Shown here one piece after another: positions 18,101 to 26,766 of a stretch of 64,000 nucleotides of DNA. This stretch comes from Oscillospiraceae bacterium. GTDB taxonomy: Bacteria; Bacillota; Clostridia; Oscillospirales; Oscillospiraceae. Both the position numbers and the translations under genes were made by a program. The first letter of the stretch is position 1. Each line of letters starts with the position of its first letter. The stretch covers positions 1-64,000 of the forward strand of contig JAFTGD010000043.1 in NCBI GenBank assembly GCA_017458065.1, read 5' to 3'. Under the pieces are notes generated by a model that saw nothing but the letters and a program-made list of their open reading frames with translations, had not been told where the DNA came from and did not search any database.

Positions 18101-18363
18101 TTCAGATCGTCGTCATCCCGGACGGCTTCCAGCACGTCAAAGCCGGACATGACCGGCATCATCAGATCCAGCAGCACCAGGGAAAGCGTGGCGCAATGCG
18201 CGCGCATCAGCTCCAGCGCTTCGCTGCCGTCGGCGGCGTAGAGCAGGTTGTATTCCTTCTCCAGATTGGCGCCGAGTATCATGGCGTTGATCTGTTCGTC
18301 GTCGACGATCAGGATCAGGGGCTTGTTGTTGGGAGAAGGAGTCTGTTCTTGATTATTTGACAT
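15169..18363 (-). CDS. REC-GGDEF(degenerate)-EAL-TM-sensor-TM-GGDEF cyclic-di-GMP protein
   Basis: 1064 residues. Order: receiver domain (~16-135; phospho-acceptor Asp66 in LLDLMMP), a GGDEF fold whose signature is RRDADTF (221-227) and so cannot cyclise GTP, a complete EAL phosphodiesterase (~320-565; EAL 348-350, EVTES, DDFGSGYSSL, KLD, AEGVET, QGYFFSKP), a Pro/Glu-rich linker, TM1 (~629-648), a ~190-residue extracytoplasmic sensor, TM2 (~838-858), a HAMP-like stretch, and a second GGDEF (~910-1064) with intact GGDEF (984-988) and an RxxD inhibitory site (975-978). One chain thus carries phosphodiesterase and diguanylate cyclase activity on the two sides of a membrane-spanning sensor. Confidence 0.92.
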   Translation of the reverse strand: MSNNQEQTPSPNNKPLILIVDDEQINAMILGANLEKEYNLLYAADGSEALELMRAHCATLSLVLLDLMMPVMSGFDVLEAVRDDDDLKQIPIIVATSDAASEARCLQLGAIDFLSKPYPVDMSVPLARIRRIIELKEDRSTIQSTERDELTGLYNKEFFFYHAEQLDLRNKDLNMDAIIVDVNHFHMINERYGKAYGDEVLRRISQNIRETVFSSGGIVCRRDADTFMAYCPHREDYQEILDRASAGFAGDTDTSATRVRLRMGVYSNVDKTIDLDRRFDRAKMAADTVRGSFTRTVGLYDDALHEKNLFAEQLIEDFSSAIEERQFRVYYQPKFDVRPDTPVLAGAEALVRWIHPRLGMVSPGAFIPLFEENGLIQRLDYYVWQEAARQIREWKDRFGYAIPVSVNVSRIDMFDPQLPSTLQEIVREHGLACSDLHLEVTESAYTQDSGQIIRTVEQLRNLGFHIEMDDFGSGYSSLNMVSTLPIDTLKLDMQFIRNAFKPEGNVHMLEIIIEIARYLMVPIIAEGVETEAQFDTLKKMGCDLVQGYFFSKPVPAAEFEAFILQKKEADKSDVQKQAPAASRLLPEDIIQSAAHNPPPQEPAEPEAIEETAEPGIKEKPHDGIQLKTANLFFLVLAVLAAVTLFISDLSVTNGYRRMERASDRYISAEFAASDMESGSDYLTDRVRCFVVTGDIEYLKDFFEEVNVTRRRDLAVENLEQLLNGRDATALSSLNTALALSNELVSTEYLAMRMALESGNYDPADIPEEIASIRLSEEDLRLTPDELKEKAESLVFDNNYMHYKDRIRENVNLCTQALIHSSSQELEKASAQMSLLVRLQTFLTILFLAITLGIVIFVSVQIRKPLTKMVEKMRAQEMMEPTGAEELRFVTRTYNTILDENRAAREKLSHEASHDALTGLFNRGAYDLLMKSVDTSHMALLIIDIDYFKSVNDTYGHAVGDRVLKRVAEILQHSFRSVDIICRIGGDEFVVVMTRVNSSMAQLVRSKISRANDLLLHPKDDLPPVSLSVGVAFSDRDNPQGDIFTDADTALYRVKEAGRNGCAIY

Positions 18364-18417
18364 ACAGGGGATCCCTCCGTCATAAATGGCACAGGAAGTG
18401 AAACATACCTACTCTAT

Positions 18418-18446
18418 ATAATAAGGGCTTCTGCAGTAAAATGCAA
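18418..18446 (-). promoter_or_regulatory. Promoter of the cyclic-di-GMP protein gene
   Basis: Minus strand: TTGCAT (18441-18446), 17-bp spacer, TATTAT (18418-18423). Confidence 0.65.
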
Positions 18447-18484
18447 GAGAAACGGAAGAAAAGGGGGATCGGATTTGCGGCGTT

Positions 18485-19294
18485 TTACCCGTCCGCGATG
18501 GGAATGGCGTAATAGCCGTACTGATACCGGAGGTCCTGCTGCCAGTCCGCCGGCATCAGCGTGGTGCGGAAGTACCAGTCCTCACAGTGAAGATTCAGGC
18601 TCTGCAGCGTCTGGAATGCCGGGTGTTCGGGCGCGTCGACCTGCTCCAGATCGGTCGGAATCAGCGGCGCGCGGAATTTGTAATAAAAGATCTTTTTCTG
18701 AGGAATCCGCTCCACAACGTCGTTGACCGGCAGACGGAGACTGCGGACGGATTCTTCTTCGGCAATCAGGCCCCATGTGATCTGACCGTTCCGCTCTACC
18801 TTCATGGTCGATTTCACAATCGGGATATAGCTCATCCAGGCCTTCAGAATTTCATAAATGCGGGGATCCCGGAGAAAGTCATACTTGTCCGTGTGGGGGA
18901 GAAAACACATCGGCCTGCTCCAGCGGACATCCCAGTCGTATTCACGCCCCTGCAAGGGCGCTTTCCAGGCGAGAAAAGCCTCATAATTTGCCGTAAGGGC
19001 TTCATCCAGAAGCATCTCCTCCCGGAGACTGGACATGTTCTCCGATAAACGCCGGTCCACAGCCGCGTTGTCAACCTGATGGGCCGTGACGATCTCACGG
19101 ATTTCGCGCAGAGTCATGCCGTAATTGCGCAGACGGACGCACTCCATCAGAAGCATGGAAGTCTGGAACGGATAGTAGCGGTATCCGCTCTCGCTGCGGC
19201 TGGGCGTGATGATCCCCTGGTCCTCATAGTGCTTCAGCAAGTCGGGGGTAACCCCCAGGTGTTTTGCGAATTCACCGATCCGATATTCTCTCAA
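18485..19294 (-). CDS. MerR-family transcriptional regulator
   Basis: 269 residues. The N-terminal winged helix is classical MerR (YRIGEFAKHLGVTPDLLKHYEDQGIITPSRSESGYRYYPF), followed by the dimerisation helix and a C-terminal ~150-residue effector domain resembling GyrI-like small-molecule binding folds. Divergent from the first flavin reductase; the reductase promoter has the 19-bp spacer characteristic of MerR activation, so this protein most likely activates that gene in response to an unknown small molecule, perhaps the electron acceptor. Confidence 0.9.
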   Translation of the reverse strand: MREYRIGEFAKHLGVTPDLLKHYEDQGIITPSRSESGYRYYPFQTSMLLMECVRLRNYGMTLREIREIVTAHQVDNAAVDRRLSENMSSLREEMLLDEALTANYEAFLAWKAPLQGREYDWDVRWSRPMCFLPHTDKYDFLRDPRIYEILKAWMSYIPIVKSTMKVERNGQITWGLIAEEESVRSLRLPVNDVVERIPQKKIFYYKFRAPLIPTDLEQVDAPEHPAFQTLQSLNLHCEDWYFRTTLMPADWQQDLRYQYGYYAIPIADG

Positions 19295-19424
19295 GTTTCC
19301 CGCCTCTTTTCAAAAACAAGCTGAAATGCCGCTTTATTTTTCTGATAGATATTATACTGCCGATTTGCAAATCGTTCAAGCAGTATTGAGGAACGAAACA
19401 GATTCTTTTTGGCGAGAAAGAAGC

Positions 19425-19455
19425 TTGACATAAGTGTAACACTCAACATTATAAT
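19425..19455 (+). promoter_or_regulatory. MerR-type promoter/operator of the first flavin reductase
   Basis: TTGACA (19425-19430) and TATAAT (19450-19455) are both perfect consensus but separated by 19 bp, the over-long spacer of MerR-controlled promoters. Inside the spacer lies a perfect dyad AGTGT-A-ACACT (19433-19443). MerR proteins bind such a dyad and untwist the DNA on effector binding. Confidence 0.88.
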
Positions 19456-19526
19456 TGAAACGTTCCATGGGCCGAACCGGAGCGGGTTCGGTCGACAGCA
19501 ATGCAAAATACGAAAGGAGTAATGGA

Positions 19527-21518
19527 ATGAAAGAGCTTTCACGCAGAGACTTTCTGAAGGGCGCGCTGGCCGGGACCGCGGCGGCCGCGCTCACCACGGT
19601 GACCGGTGTCACCGCGTTTGCGGAGGAGAAGGGGATCTATACCCCCGGCACCTACTCCGCCACGGCGAAGGGCATCGGCAGCGACGTCACGGTCACGATG
19701 ACCTTCGACGCCAACAGCATCACGGATGTCGCCATTGACGTCTCCGGCGAGACCCCGGGCATCGGCGCCGCCATCGGCGAGCAGATGCAGGAGGCGATTC
19801 TTGCAGCCCAGGCGGCGGACGTCGATGCCGTCACCGGCGCAACCGTCACCAGCGACGCCATCCGTCAGGCGGCCGCGGCCTGCATTGAGCAGGCGAGCGG
19901 CGAGGCCGTCACGCTGACGGAGAAGTCCGAGGCGCCCTCCGACTGGCTGGGCGAAGCCCCCGAGATCGCCGAGAGCGACATCACCGAAGAGCTGGAGACC
20001 GAAGTCCTGGTTGTGGGCTGCGGCACCGGCGGCTGGATTGCCGCGATGACCGCGGCGGAAGAAGGCGCAAAGGTTCTCGTCGTGGAGAAGGCGGATGCGC
20101 CGACCAAGATCAAGGAAGACATCGGCGCCCTCAACTCGAAGCTGCAGCTTGAGAGCTTCAAGGACTTCCCCGAGTTTGAGATCGACAAAACCGAGGCCCT
20201 GCAGGAACTCGTCCGCTATGCCAGCGGTTATGTCGACAGCGATCTGATCAAGACCTGGATCAACAATTCCGGCGAGCTGGTCGACTGGCTGACCGACATC
20301 CTCGAAGGCACCGGCCACTGGTACATGCAGCACGAAGGCGGCATCGGCGATCAGGAGCACCCCGAGCGCGACAAGGCCTTTGCCACCGGCCACAGCCCCC
20401 ATCCGACCGCAGACAAGCCCGACGATGTCACCCTCAACACCGACATGCAGGCCTTCGTCGAGGAGCGCGGCGGCGAGATCCGCTGCAACACCAGCCTGGT
20501 GAAGCTCGACATCGACGCAGCCGCAGGCCGGGTCACCGGCATCATCGCCCAGGACACCACCGACGAACACTACATCCGCATCAAGGCCACCAAGGGCGTC
20601 ATCATGGCGACCGGCGGCTATGCCAGCAACAGCGAGATGATGCTGGCCTTGCAGCCCATGACCATGAAGATGAAGATCAACGTCCCGATGGGTTCCAAGT
20701 CCGACGGCGCCGGCATCAAGGCCATGCTCTGGGCGGGCGGCCAGATGGATCCCTGCCACGCCTCCATGATGTTCAACCGCTGCTCCTGCCTGCCCACCGA
20801 GACCGCCGGCTACAAGACCAACGGCAAGTGGTTCTGGTTCGGCGAGCAGCCCTTCCTGAAGGTCAACCTCAAGGGCGAGCGCTTCTGCAACGAGTCCGGC
20901 CCCTACGAGTTCATGCTGCACAGCATGTATATGCAGCCCAACCACACCTACTGCGACATCTTCGACGCCAACGCCAAGCAGTACTGCGAGCAGTTTGACG
21001 AGGTCGGTTGCTGCCGCCTGTTCCCGTTCGACAACGGCGCGCTCTCCAACCGCGACTTTGACTCCACCTGGCGTGAGATGACCGAGGGCGAGAACTCTCA
21101 CCTGGCGCTGGGCTATCTGCAGAAGGCCGATACCCTGGAAGAGCTGGCTGAGAAGCTGAACATCCCTGCCGATGAGTTTGTCAAGACCGTCGAGCGCTAT
21201 AACGAGCTCTGCGCCAAGGGTGTGGACGAGGACTACGGCAAGGGCGCCCACCGCATGACCCCGGTGGACACCGCTCCCTTCTACGGCATCCGCACCGGCG
21301 CATGGCACCTGACCACGCTGGACGGCGTCCGCATCAACACCAACATGCAGGTCATCCGTGAGAACGGCGAGCCCATCGAGGGCCTCTATGCCACGGGCGA
21401 CTGCACCGGCGGCTTCTTCGCCAACAACTATCCCAACCTCTTCACCGGTCTGGCCTGCGGCCGTACCATGACCTTCGGCCGCCGCGCGGCGAAGATCGTC
21501 GTCAACGGCGAAGCCTGA
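19527..21518 (+). CDS. Tat-exported FMN-binding FAD-dependent reductase (fumarate/urocanate reductase family)
   Basis: 663 residues from ATG 19527 (AAAGGAGT 6 bp upstream). Tat signal SRRDFLKGALAGTAAAA (residues 5-21), cleavage near AFAEE. FMN_bind domain ~35-125 with the ApbE flavinylation motif DAVTGATVTS (100-109, acceptor Thr106). FAD_binding_2 reductase domain ~155-663 (VLVVGCGTGGWIAAMTAAEEGAKVLVVEK; C-terminal GLYATGDCTGGFF). Enzymes of this design receive electrons through the covalent FMN and reduce small organic acids outside the membrane in anaerobic respiration. The acceptor is not deducible. No ApbE or membrane quinol/flavin donor is encoded nearby. Confidence 0.9.
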   Translation: MKELSRRDFLKGALAGTAAAALTTVTGVTAFAEEKGIYTPGTYSATAKGIGSDVTVTMTFDANSITDVAIDVSGETPGIGAAIGEQMQEAILAAQAADVDAVTGATVTSDAIRQAAAACIEQASGEAVTLTEKSEAPSDWLGEAPEIAESDITEELETEVLVVGCGTGGWIAAMTAAEEGAKVLVVEKADAPTKIKEDIGALNSKLQLESFKDFPEFEIDKTEALQELVRYASGYVDSDLIKTWINNSGELVDWLTDILEGTGHWYMQHEGGIGDQEHPERDKAFATGHSPHPTADKPDDVTLNTDMQAFVEERGGEIRCNTSLVKLDIDAAAGRVTGIIAQDTTDEHYIRIKATKGVIMATGGYASNSEMMLALQPMTMKMKINVPMGSKSDGAGIKAMLWAGGQMDPCHASMMFNRCSCLPTETAGYKTNGKWFWFGEQPFLKVNLKGERFCNESGPYEFMLHSMYMQPNHTYCDIFDANAKQYCEQFDEVGCCRLFPFDNGALSNRDFDSTWREMTEGENSHLALGYLQKADTLEELAEKLNIPADEFVKTVERYNELCAKGVDEDYGKGAHRMTPVDTAPFYGIRTGAWHLTTLDGVRINTNMQVIRENGEPIEGLYATGDCTGGFFANNYPNLFTGLACGRTMTFGRRAAKIVVNGEA

Positions 21519-21566
21519 GCGCTGAACTGAGCTCCGGATCAAAGCGAAAACCGAATAAAAAGCAAG

Positions 21567-21605
21567 AACAGGCGGGATCGACCGATTCGGAAGATCCCGC
21601 CTGTT
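21567..21605. terminator. Terminator between convergent reductase and IMPase-like genes
   Basis: 13-bp inverted repeat (21567-21579 / 21593-21605) followed by TTTT on the plus strand. Confidence 0.88.
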
Positions 21606-21636
21606 TTATGGTTTTGGGTTTCGGGCAGAAGCGGAT

Positions 21637-22434
21637 TCAGCTCTCCGCGGTGAGGCGGAAGAAGTCCTTTACGGCGGCGGGGGATCCGGCGAGGATGCTG
21701 GTCTTGCTGCCGTCAGCGGGGAAGCAGCCGCCGTCTGCGGTGCAGCACTGTCCTCCGGCTTCCTCTGCGATCAGCGCGCCGGCTGCATAGTCCCAGAGGC
21801 TGACCCGAAGCTCAAAGTAGAGTCCGGCCCGTCCGGCGGCAACGCTGCAAAGGTCGAGGGCCGCCGAGCCCTCGCGCCGCACATCAAGACTCGCGTCATA
21901 GAGCGTCCTCGCGAGGCCGAAGGTCCGGTCGGACAGCTCGGGGTTGTAGGGCGCGCTGCCGAAGCAGACAATGCCCTCGCTGAGTCCGGCGTCGGATACA
22001 TGGATGGGGCGGCCGTTCAGGGAGGAGCCATGTCCGGCGACGGCCGTGAACATCTCGTCCACATAGGGGTTATACACCGCACCGATCCGGACGATGCCCC
22101 GCTCGGCGTAGGCGACGGAGATGCAGCTGTGGTGGAAGCCGTGGACAAAGTTCATCGTACCGTCGATGGGATCGATGATGAAGAGCTGCTCAGCGTCCAG
22201 CCGGTCCTGCTCGTCCATCTCCTCACAGAAGAAGTGCGCTTCCGGCAGGGCGTCGCGGAACCGCTCCATGAGCAGCTCCTGAACCCTGCGGTCATACTCG
22301 GTCACGACATCGCGCTTGCCGGTCTTGGCCTCGGCCAGGATCCCGTGCGCCTGCAGAATCAGTTCCGCGGCTTCCCGTTCCACCCGCTCAATCAGAGCGA
22401 GGATTTCTTTATATCTCAATTTGCTGTATTCCAT
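21637..22434 (-). CDS. Inositol monophosphatase-family phosphatase
   Basis: 265 residues. Metal-binding motifs of the family are present: the Glu pair in FFCEEMDE, IIDPIDGTMNFVHGF, and the C-terminal WDYAAGALIAEEAGG. The fold removes phosphate from inositol-1-phosphate or related sugar phosphates (SuhB/CysQ relatives, some with fructose bisphosphatase activity) using Mg2+. It is monocistronic on the minus strand and divergent from the GH13 gene. Substrate not determined. Confidence 0.9.
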   Translation of the reverse strand: MEYSKLRYKEILALIERVEREAAELILQAHGILAEAKTGKRDVVTEYDRRVQELLMERFRDALPEAHFFCEEMDEQDRLDAEQLFIIDPIDGTMNFVHGFHHSCISVAYAERGIVRIGAVYNPYVDEMFTAVAGHGSSLNGRPIHVSDAGLSEGIVCFGSAPYNPELSDRTFGLARTLYDASLDVRREGSAALDLCSVAAGRAGLYFELRVSLWDYAAGALIAEEAGGQCCTADGGCFPADGSKTSILAGSPAAVKDFFRLTAES

Positions 22435-22600
22435 AGGACGAAGCCCTCCGAATGTTTAACGTTTCCAGCGAAGTATAGCATTTTACAGCGCGTCTGTCAC
22501 GGTTTTTTTGATCACTGCATAAAACAGAAAATGCTTGCGGTGGCGGGGAATTGACTGTAAAATAAAAAACACATTTCACAGCGCGAACAGGAGAAACACA

Positions 22601-24211
22601 ATGGCATGGTATGACGAGGCGTTTTTTTATCACATCTATCCGTTGGGGCTCTGCGGAGCGCCGAAGACCAACCCCTACGAGGAAGGCCCTGCCCGGCTGC
22701 GCACGCTCTGGCCCTGGGTGGACCATCTGAAGGAGCTGGGGGTCACTGCGCTCTATATCGGGCCGCTTTTTGAGTCCGGCAGCCATGGCTACGATACCTC
22801 GGACTACCGGAAGCTGGACAGCCGCCTGGGCAGCAACGGGGATTTGAAAGACTTTGTGGCATACTGCCATGAGAGCGGCATCCGTGTGGTGCTGGACGCA
22901 GTCTTCAACCACAGCGGGCGTGACTTCTTCGCCTTCCGCGACCTGCGGGAGAAGCGGGAGCAGTCGCCATACCGGGACTGGTACTGCAATGTCAACTTCC
23001 GGAACAACAACGAGTACAACGACGGTTTCTCCTATGACAACTGGGGCGGGTATAACCTGCTGGCAAAATTCAATCTGCGCAATCCGCAGGTCGTGAACTA
23101 TCACCTTGACACCGTGCGCCGGTGGGTGTCGGAGTTTGACATCGACGGGCTGCGGCTGGACACGGCCGATGTGCTGGATTTTGACTTCATGCGCGCGCTT
23201 CGCGGACTTGCAAACAGCATCAAGCCGGAGTTCTGGCTGATGGGCGAGGTGATCCACGGAGAGTACCAGCGCTGGGTTAACCCGCAGACGCTGCACGCGG
23301 TGACGGACTATCCGCTGCACAAGGCGCTTTACAGCGGACACAACGACCACAACTATTTTGAGATCGCCCATACCCTGAACCGTTTTATACAGAACGGGAT
23401 CGACTGCCGCAGTCTTTACAGCTTTGCGGACAACCACGATGTCGAGCGCATCCATACTAAACTCAGGGACAGGCGGCACTGGACGCCGGTGCATATCCTG
23501 CTCTTCTGCCTGCCGGGAATCCCCTCGGTCTATTACGGATCGGAGTTCGGCATTGACGGGCGGAAGGAGCGGCGGGGCTCTGACGACGAGATCAGGCCTG
23601 CGCTGGATCTGGCGAAGCTGCGGGAAGGCGATAATGACTGCCTGGAGCTGGTCCGGGCGCTCGGACGGGTCTACCGGGAGGAGAAGGCTCTGGCATGGGG
23701 CGACTATGAACAGCTGCTGCTTACAACGACGCAGTATGTGTTCCGCCGCGGGGACGTGATCGTCGCAGTGAACAACGACGGGGGAGAAGCGGTTGTCAGT
23801 GTCCCCTGCGGAGAGGGAAGCTATCGCGGCGCGCTGCACGGAGAGCGCTTCAGAGCGGAAAACGGGCGGCTGAGCCTGCGTCTCGCCCCCTGCGACGGGG
23901 AGATTCTGATCCCTGAGAGCCGTTCCGGGACGGAGTACGAGCCGATCCGGTCCGGGGCCGAGAGCCGGGAAGAGAACAGCGCTCCTGCAGCCGCGGCAAT
24001 CCGGAACGAGCAAAGCCCGGCGGCAGATTCCCTCCGGGCGGTACAGCCGGACCTCAGCAAGCCCTATGACGAGATGAGCGTTGAGGAGCTGCAGGCGGCA
24101 ATCCTGCAGAAGCTTGCGAAGAACGGGCCGGTGACCGACCGGATGCGCCGGGACGTGGCCGAAAACGTCTACCGTAATTCGCTGCTGAACTGGGTTCGGA
24201 GCTTCCGCTGA
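22601..24211 (+). CDS. Alpha-amylase family glycoside hydrolase (GH13)
   Basis: 536 residues from ATG 22601 (AGGAG upstream). The four GH13 regions are present: DAVFNHSGRD, GLRLDTAD with nucleophile Asp187, LMGEVIHG with acid/base Glu216, and FADNHDVERI with Asp280. No signal peptide, so it acts in the cytoplasm on imported oligosaccharides, like neopullulanase/maltodextrin-degrading enzymes. After the beta domain (~375-435) a variable linker and a ~55-residue charged helical tail (DLSKPYDEMSVEELQAAILQKL...) are extra to the usual catalytic core. Confidence 0.92.
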   Translation: MAWYDEAFFYHIYPLGLCGAPKTNPYEEGPARLRTLWPWVDHLKELGVTALYIGPLFESGSHGYDTSDYRKLDSRLGSNGDLKDFVAYCHESGIRVVLDAVFNHSGRDFFAFRDLREKREQSPYRDWYCNVNFRNNNEYNDGFSYDNWGGYNLLAKFNLRNPQVVNYHLDTVRRWVSEFDIDGLRLDTADVLDFDFMRALRGLANSIKPEFWLMGEVIHGEYQRWVNPQTLHAVTDYPLHKALYSGHNDHNYFEIAHTLNRFIQNGIDCRSLYSFADNHDVERIHTKLRDRRHWTPVHILLFCLPGIPSVYYGSEFGIDGRKERRGSDDEIRPALDLAKLREGDNDCLELVRALGRVYREEKALAWGDYEQLLLTTTQYVFRRGDVIVAVNNDGGEAVVSVPCGEGSYRGALHGERFRAENGRLSLRLAPCDGEILIPESRSGTEYEPIRSGAESREENSAPAAAAIRNEQSPAADSLRAVQPDLSKPYDEMSVEELQAAILQKLAKNGPVTDRMRRDVAENVYRNSLLNWVRSFR

Positions 24212-24243
24212 AAGCTTCCGGAAAAAGTGCCGAAAAAAAGTGC

Positions 24244-24271
24244 TTGCTTTATTTCGCTAATGTGGTATTAT
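24244..24271 (+). promoter_or_regulatory. Promoter of the amino-acid ABC transporter operon
   Basis: TTGCTT (24244-24249), 16-bp spacer, TATTAT (24266-24271); start codon 35 bp downstream with AAGGAGT. Confidence 0.7.
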
Positions 24272-24305
24272 AGCAGAGTAAAATTTCTCTTGAAGGAGTA
24301 CAATT

Positions 24306-25139
24306 ATGAAAAAGATCCTTTCTATCGCGCTTGTTCTCATGATGGTTCTTGGCCTGAGCGCCACCGCCTTTGCTGCGGACAGCTCTCCCGTTGCGGACAG
24401 AACGACCTTTGTTATGGGAATCGACCCTGAATATCCTCCCTTCAGCTATCTCGGCGATGACGGCGACTACACCGGCTTTGACGTGGAAGTCTGCCAGGCT
24501 GTCTGCGACCTCCTCGGCTGGAAGCTTGAGATCTTCGGTGTGAACTGGGATGAAAAGCTTGTTCAGCTGGATTCCATGGAGTGCGACTGCGTATGGTCCG
24601 GCATGACCATCCTCGACACCATGAAGGAAGCGGGCTATGTGATTTCCGCCCCCTATTATGACAACACTCAGGTCCTGGTCGTGAAGGAAGAGAGCGGCTT
24701 CAAGTCCTCTGAAGATCTGGCCGGCAAGGTCGTCGCCGTTCAGCTTGGCACCTCCGGCGAGTCGCTGCTCAACGACGATCTGGCGGACCTCGCCGCGACC
24801 TTCGGCAACGTGATCACCTGCGACAGCTTCCTGAAGTGCTTCACGGAACTGCAGGGCAACGCCGTTGACGCCGTGTTCGTCGATCTGCCCGTTGCTGCAA
24901 GCTATGCCGCGGATCATGAAGGTCTGCTGATCATCGACGAGGCGCTCGGCGCCGAGCAGTACGGCATTGCCTTCCGCGCCGGCGACGCAGAGCTCTGCGA
25001 AGCGGTGGATGCAGCCGTGCAGGAGCTGGTTGAAAACGGCACCTATGCCGAAATCGCAGCAAAAGAAGAGTATGTTGACATTGTTAACAACCTGATCTTC
25101 CTGAATGGAACAGGCGCAGAGGAGGAAGCCGCCGCATAA
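24306..25139 (+). CDS. Polar amino-acid ABC transporter, substrate-binding protein
   Basis: 277 residues. Signal peptide 1-23 (cleavage AFA-AD) without a lipobox cysteine. The mature protein is a family-3 solute-binding protein: MGIDPEYPPFSYLGDDGDYTGFDVEVCQAVCDLLGW, then VWSGMTILDTMKEAGYVISAPYYDNTQVLVV and the GTSGESLL hinge segment. It binds an amino acid outside the membrane and delivers it to the following permease/ATPase. The acidic binding-site region does not identify the ligand. Separated from the permease gene by a 13-bp hairpin. Confidence 0.92.
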   Translation: MKKILSIALVLMMVLGLSATAFAADSSPVADRTTFVMGIDPEYPPFSYLGDDGDYTGFDVEVCQAVCDLLGWKLEIFGVNWDEKLVQLDSMECDCVWSGMTILDTMKEAGYVISAPYYDNTQVLVVKEESGFKSSEDLAGKVVAVQLGTSGESLLNDDLADLAATFGNVITCDSFLKCFTELQGNAVDAVFVDLPVAASYAADHEGLLIIDEALGAEQYGIAFRAGDAELCEAVDAAVQELVENGTYAEIAAKEEYVDIVNNLIFLNGTGAEEEAAA

Positions 25140-25180
25140 AAGGTAGCTGCTTCTGCAACAACTGATAAAGCACTGAACAG

Positions 25181-25210
25181 CCCGAAAGCGCATGCAAATG
25201 CGCTTTCGGG
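25181..25210 (+). repeat. Intercistronic hairpin between binding-protein and permease genes
   Basis: A perfect 13-bp inverted repeat (25181-25193 / 25198-25210), GCAA loop, not followed by a T-run. Probably an mRNA stability/partial attenuation element raising binding-protein levels over the membrane subunits. Confidence 0.75.
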
Positions 25211-25318
25211 AAATTCTGTATTATACCGGCAAACAAAATGCTCTGTCAGAGCAGGTGTACTCTGCTTCATAAACGCATCTGTATCCGTCATTCCATAGAT
25301 AGAAATTGAGGTTTCCTT

Positions 25319-25966
25319 ATGTCATTGATGACAATGATTGTCAAGATGAGCGAGGGTCTCGGAAAAACCTGCGCCATCTTTTTCCTGACACTGCTGTTCT
25401 CACTCCCGCTGGGAATGATCGTTGCCCTGCTCCGCATGAGCAAGGTCAAGATCGTCTCTGCGATCACACGCTTTATCATCACGGTGCTCCGCGGAACGCC
25501 TCTGATGCTGCAGCTGCTTGCGGTGACCTACGGCCCCTACTATCTCTTCGGGACAAACGTCGCCCGGAACAAGCTGATCCCGGTCGTGATTGCCTTTTCC
25601 ATCAACTACGCGGCGTACTTTGCCGAGATCTACCGCGGCGGGATCGAGTCCATTCCCGTTGGCCAGTATGAGGCGGCGGAGGTTCTGGGCTATACAAAGC
25701 TCCAGACCTTCATGCGGATCATTCTTCCTCAGGTAATCAAGCGCATCATGCCGAGCGTGACCAACGAAGTCGTCACTCTGGTCAAGGACACGTCCATGGC
25801 CTTTACGGTCTCCTATCAGGAGATGTTCACGATCGGAAAGCAGATCGCAAACTCCCAAACCAGTTTTATGCCGTTTCTTGTCGCCGGCGCGTTCTACTAC
25901 ATCTTTAACGTGATCGTGGATTACCTGATGGGCAGAATCGAAAAGAGACTGGACTACTATTCATGA
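25319..25966 (+). CDS. Amino-acid ABC transporter permease
   Basis: 215 residues with about five transmembrane helices and the HisM/GlnP-type signatures [21 protein letters not shown] and the EAA loop [22 protein letters not shown]. It forms the membrane channel with a second copy of itself. Ends overlapping (ATGA) the reading frame of the ATPase gene. Confidence 0.93.
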   Translation: MSLMTMIVKMSEGLGKTCAIFFLTLLFSLPLGMIVALLRMSKVKIVSAITRFIITVLRGTPLMLQLLAVTYGPYYLFGTNVARNKLIPVVIAFSINYAAYFAEIYRGGIESIPVGQYEAAEVLGYTKLQTFMRIILPQVIKRIMPSVTNEVVTLVKDTSMAFTVSYQEMFTIGKQIANSQTSFMPFLVAGAFYYIFNVIVDYLMGRIEKRLDYYS

Positions 25967-25980
25967 GAGGGAACAGAGAA

Positions 25981-26766
25981 ATGGCAGAACAAAAGATCAA
26001 CACGACAGAAAGCGGAAGCACGGCAAGCATCCTCAGCATTCGCGGCCTGCAGAAATCATTTGACTCCCTCTCTGTGCTGAAGGATATTTCCCTCTCGGTC
26101 GACCGGGGGAACGTAATCTCCATCATCGGGCCGTCCGGCTCAGGCAAATCGACCCTGCTGCGCTGCGCGACATTCCTGGAGCATGCGGACGGCGGCGATA
26201 TCCTGTATGACGGACAGTATGCGCTGAAAGACGGGGTCTACGCGTCCAAAGCAGAGCTGAACCGTTTCCGGACCCGTTTTGGGCTGGTATTCCAGAACTT
26301 CAATCTGTTCCCGCACTACTCGGTGATGAGAAACATCTCCGAGGCGCCCATCCTCCACGGCGAGAACAGGGAAGAGGTCCGCGAGCGAGCCATGATGCTT
26401 CTGAAGAAGATGGGCCTTGAGGGGAAGGAGAACGCCTATCCCTGTCAGCTCTCCGGCGGACAGCAGCAGCGTGTCGCCATCGCGCGGGCGCTCGCCATCA
26501 ATCCCGAGATCCTGTTCTTTGACGAGCCGACCAGCGCGCTGGATCCCGAGCTCACCGGAGAAGTGCTGAAGGTCATCCGTCAGTTGGCGGAGGACAAGAT
26601 GACCATGGTGGTCGTCACACACGAGATGCCCTTTGCCAGGGCGGTCAGCAACCGGGTCATCTTCATGGACGGCGGCGTCATTGTGGAACAGGGTCACCCG
26701 GAGGAGGTCTTCGGCAATCCGACGCAGGAGAGAACCAGACAGTTCCTGCGGAATTATCAGCAATGA
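25981..26766 (+). CDS. Amino-acid ABC transporter ATP-binding protein (GlnQ type)
   Basis: 261 residues from ATG 25981; an earlier in-frame ATG at 25963 overlaps the permease stop but lacks a ribosome site. Walker [17 protein letters not shown]-loop [13 protein letters not shown], signature [15 protein letters not shown], Walker [16 protein letters not shown]-loop VVVTHEM. Energises the transporter. The next gene overlaps its stop by 4 bp. Confidence 0.94.
   Translation: MAEQKINTTESGSTASILSIRGLQKSFDSLSVLKDISLSVDRGNVISIIGPSGSGKSTLLRCATFLEHADGGDILYDGQYALKDGVYASKAELNRFRTRFGLVFQNFNLFPHYSVMRNISEAPILHGENREEVRERAMMLLKKMGLEGKENAYPCQLSGGQQQRVAIARALAINPEILFFDEPTSALDPELTGEVLKVIRQLAEDKMTMVVVTHEMPFARAVSNRVIFMDGGVIVEQGHPEEVFGNPTQERTRQFLRNYQQ

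Noticed and set aside
19539..21542. Very long antisense frame opposite the first flavin reductase (similar ones opposite 31344-33464 and 58518-60158)
   Set aside because: GC-rich coding strands with strong third-position bias leave long open frames on the opposite strand; these translations lack family motifs and ribosome sites, whereas the plus-strand proteins are full-length known families.
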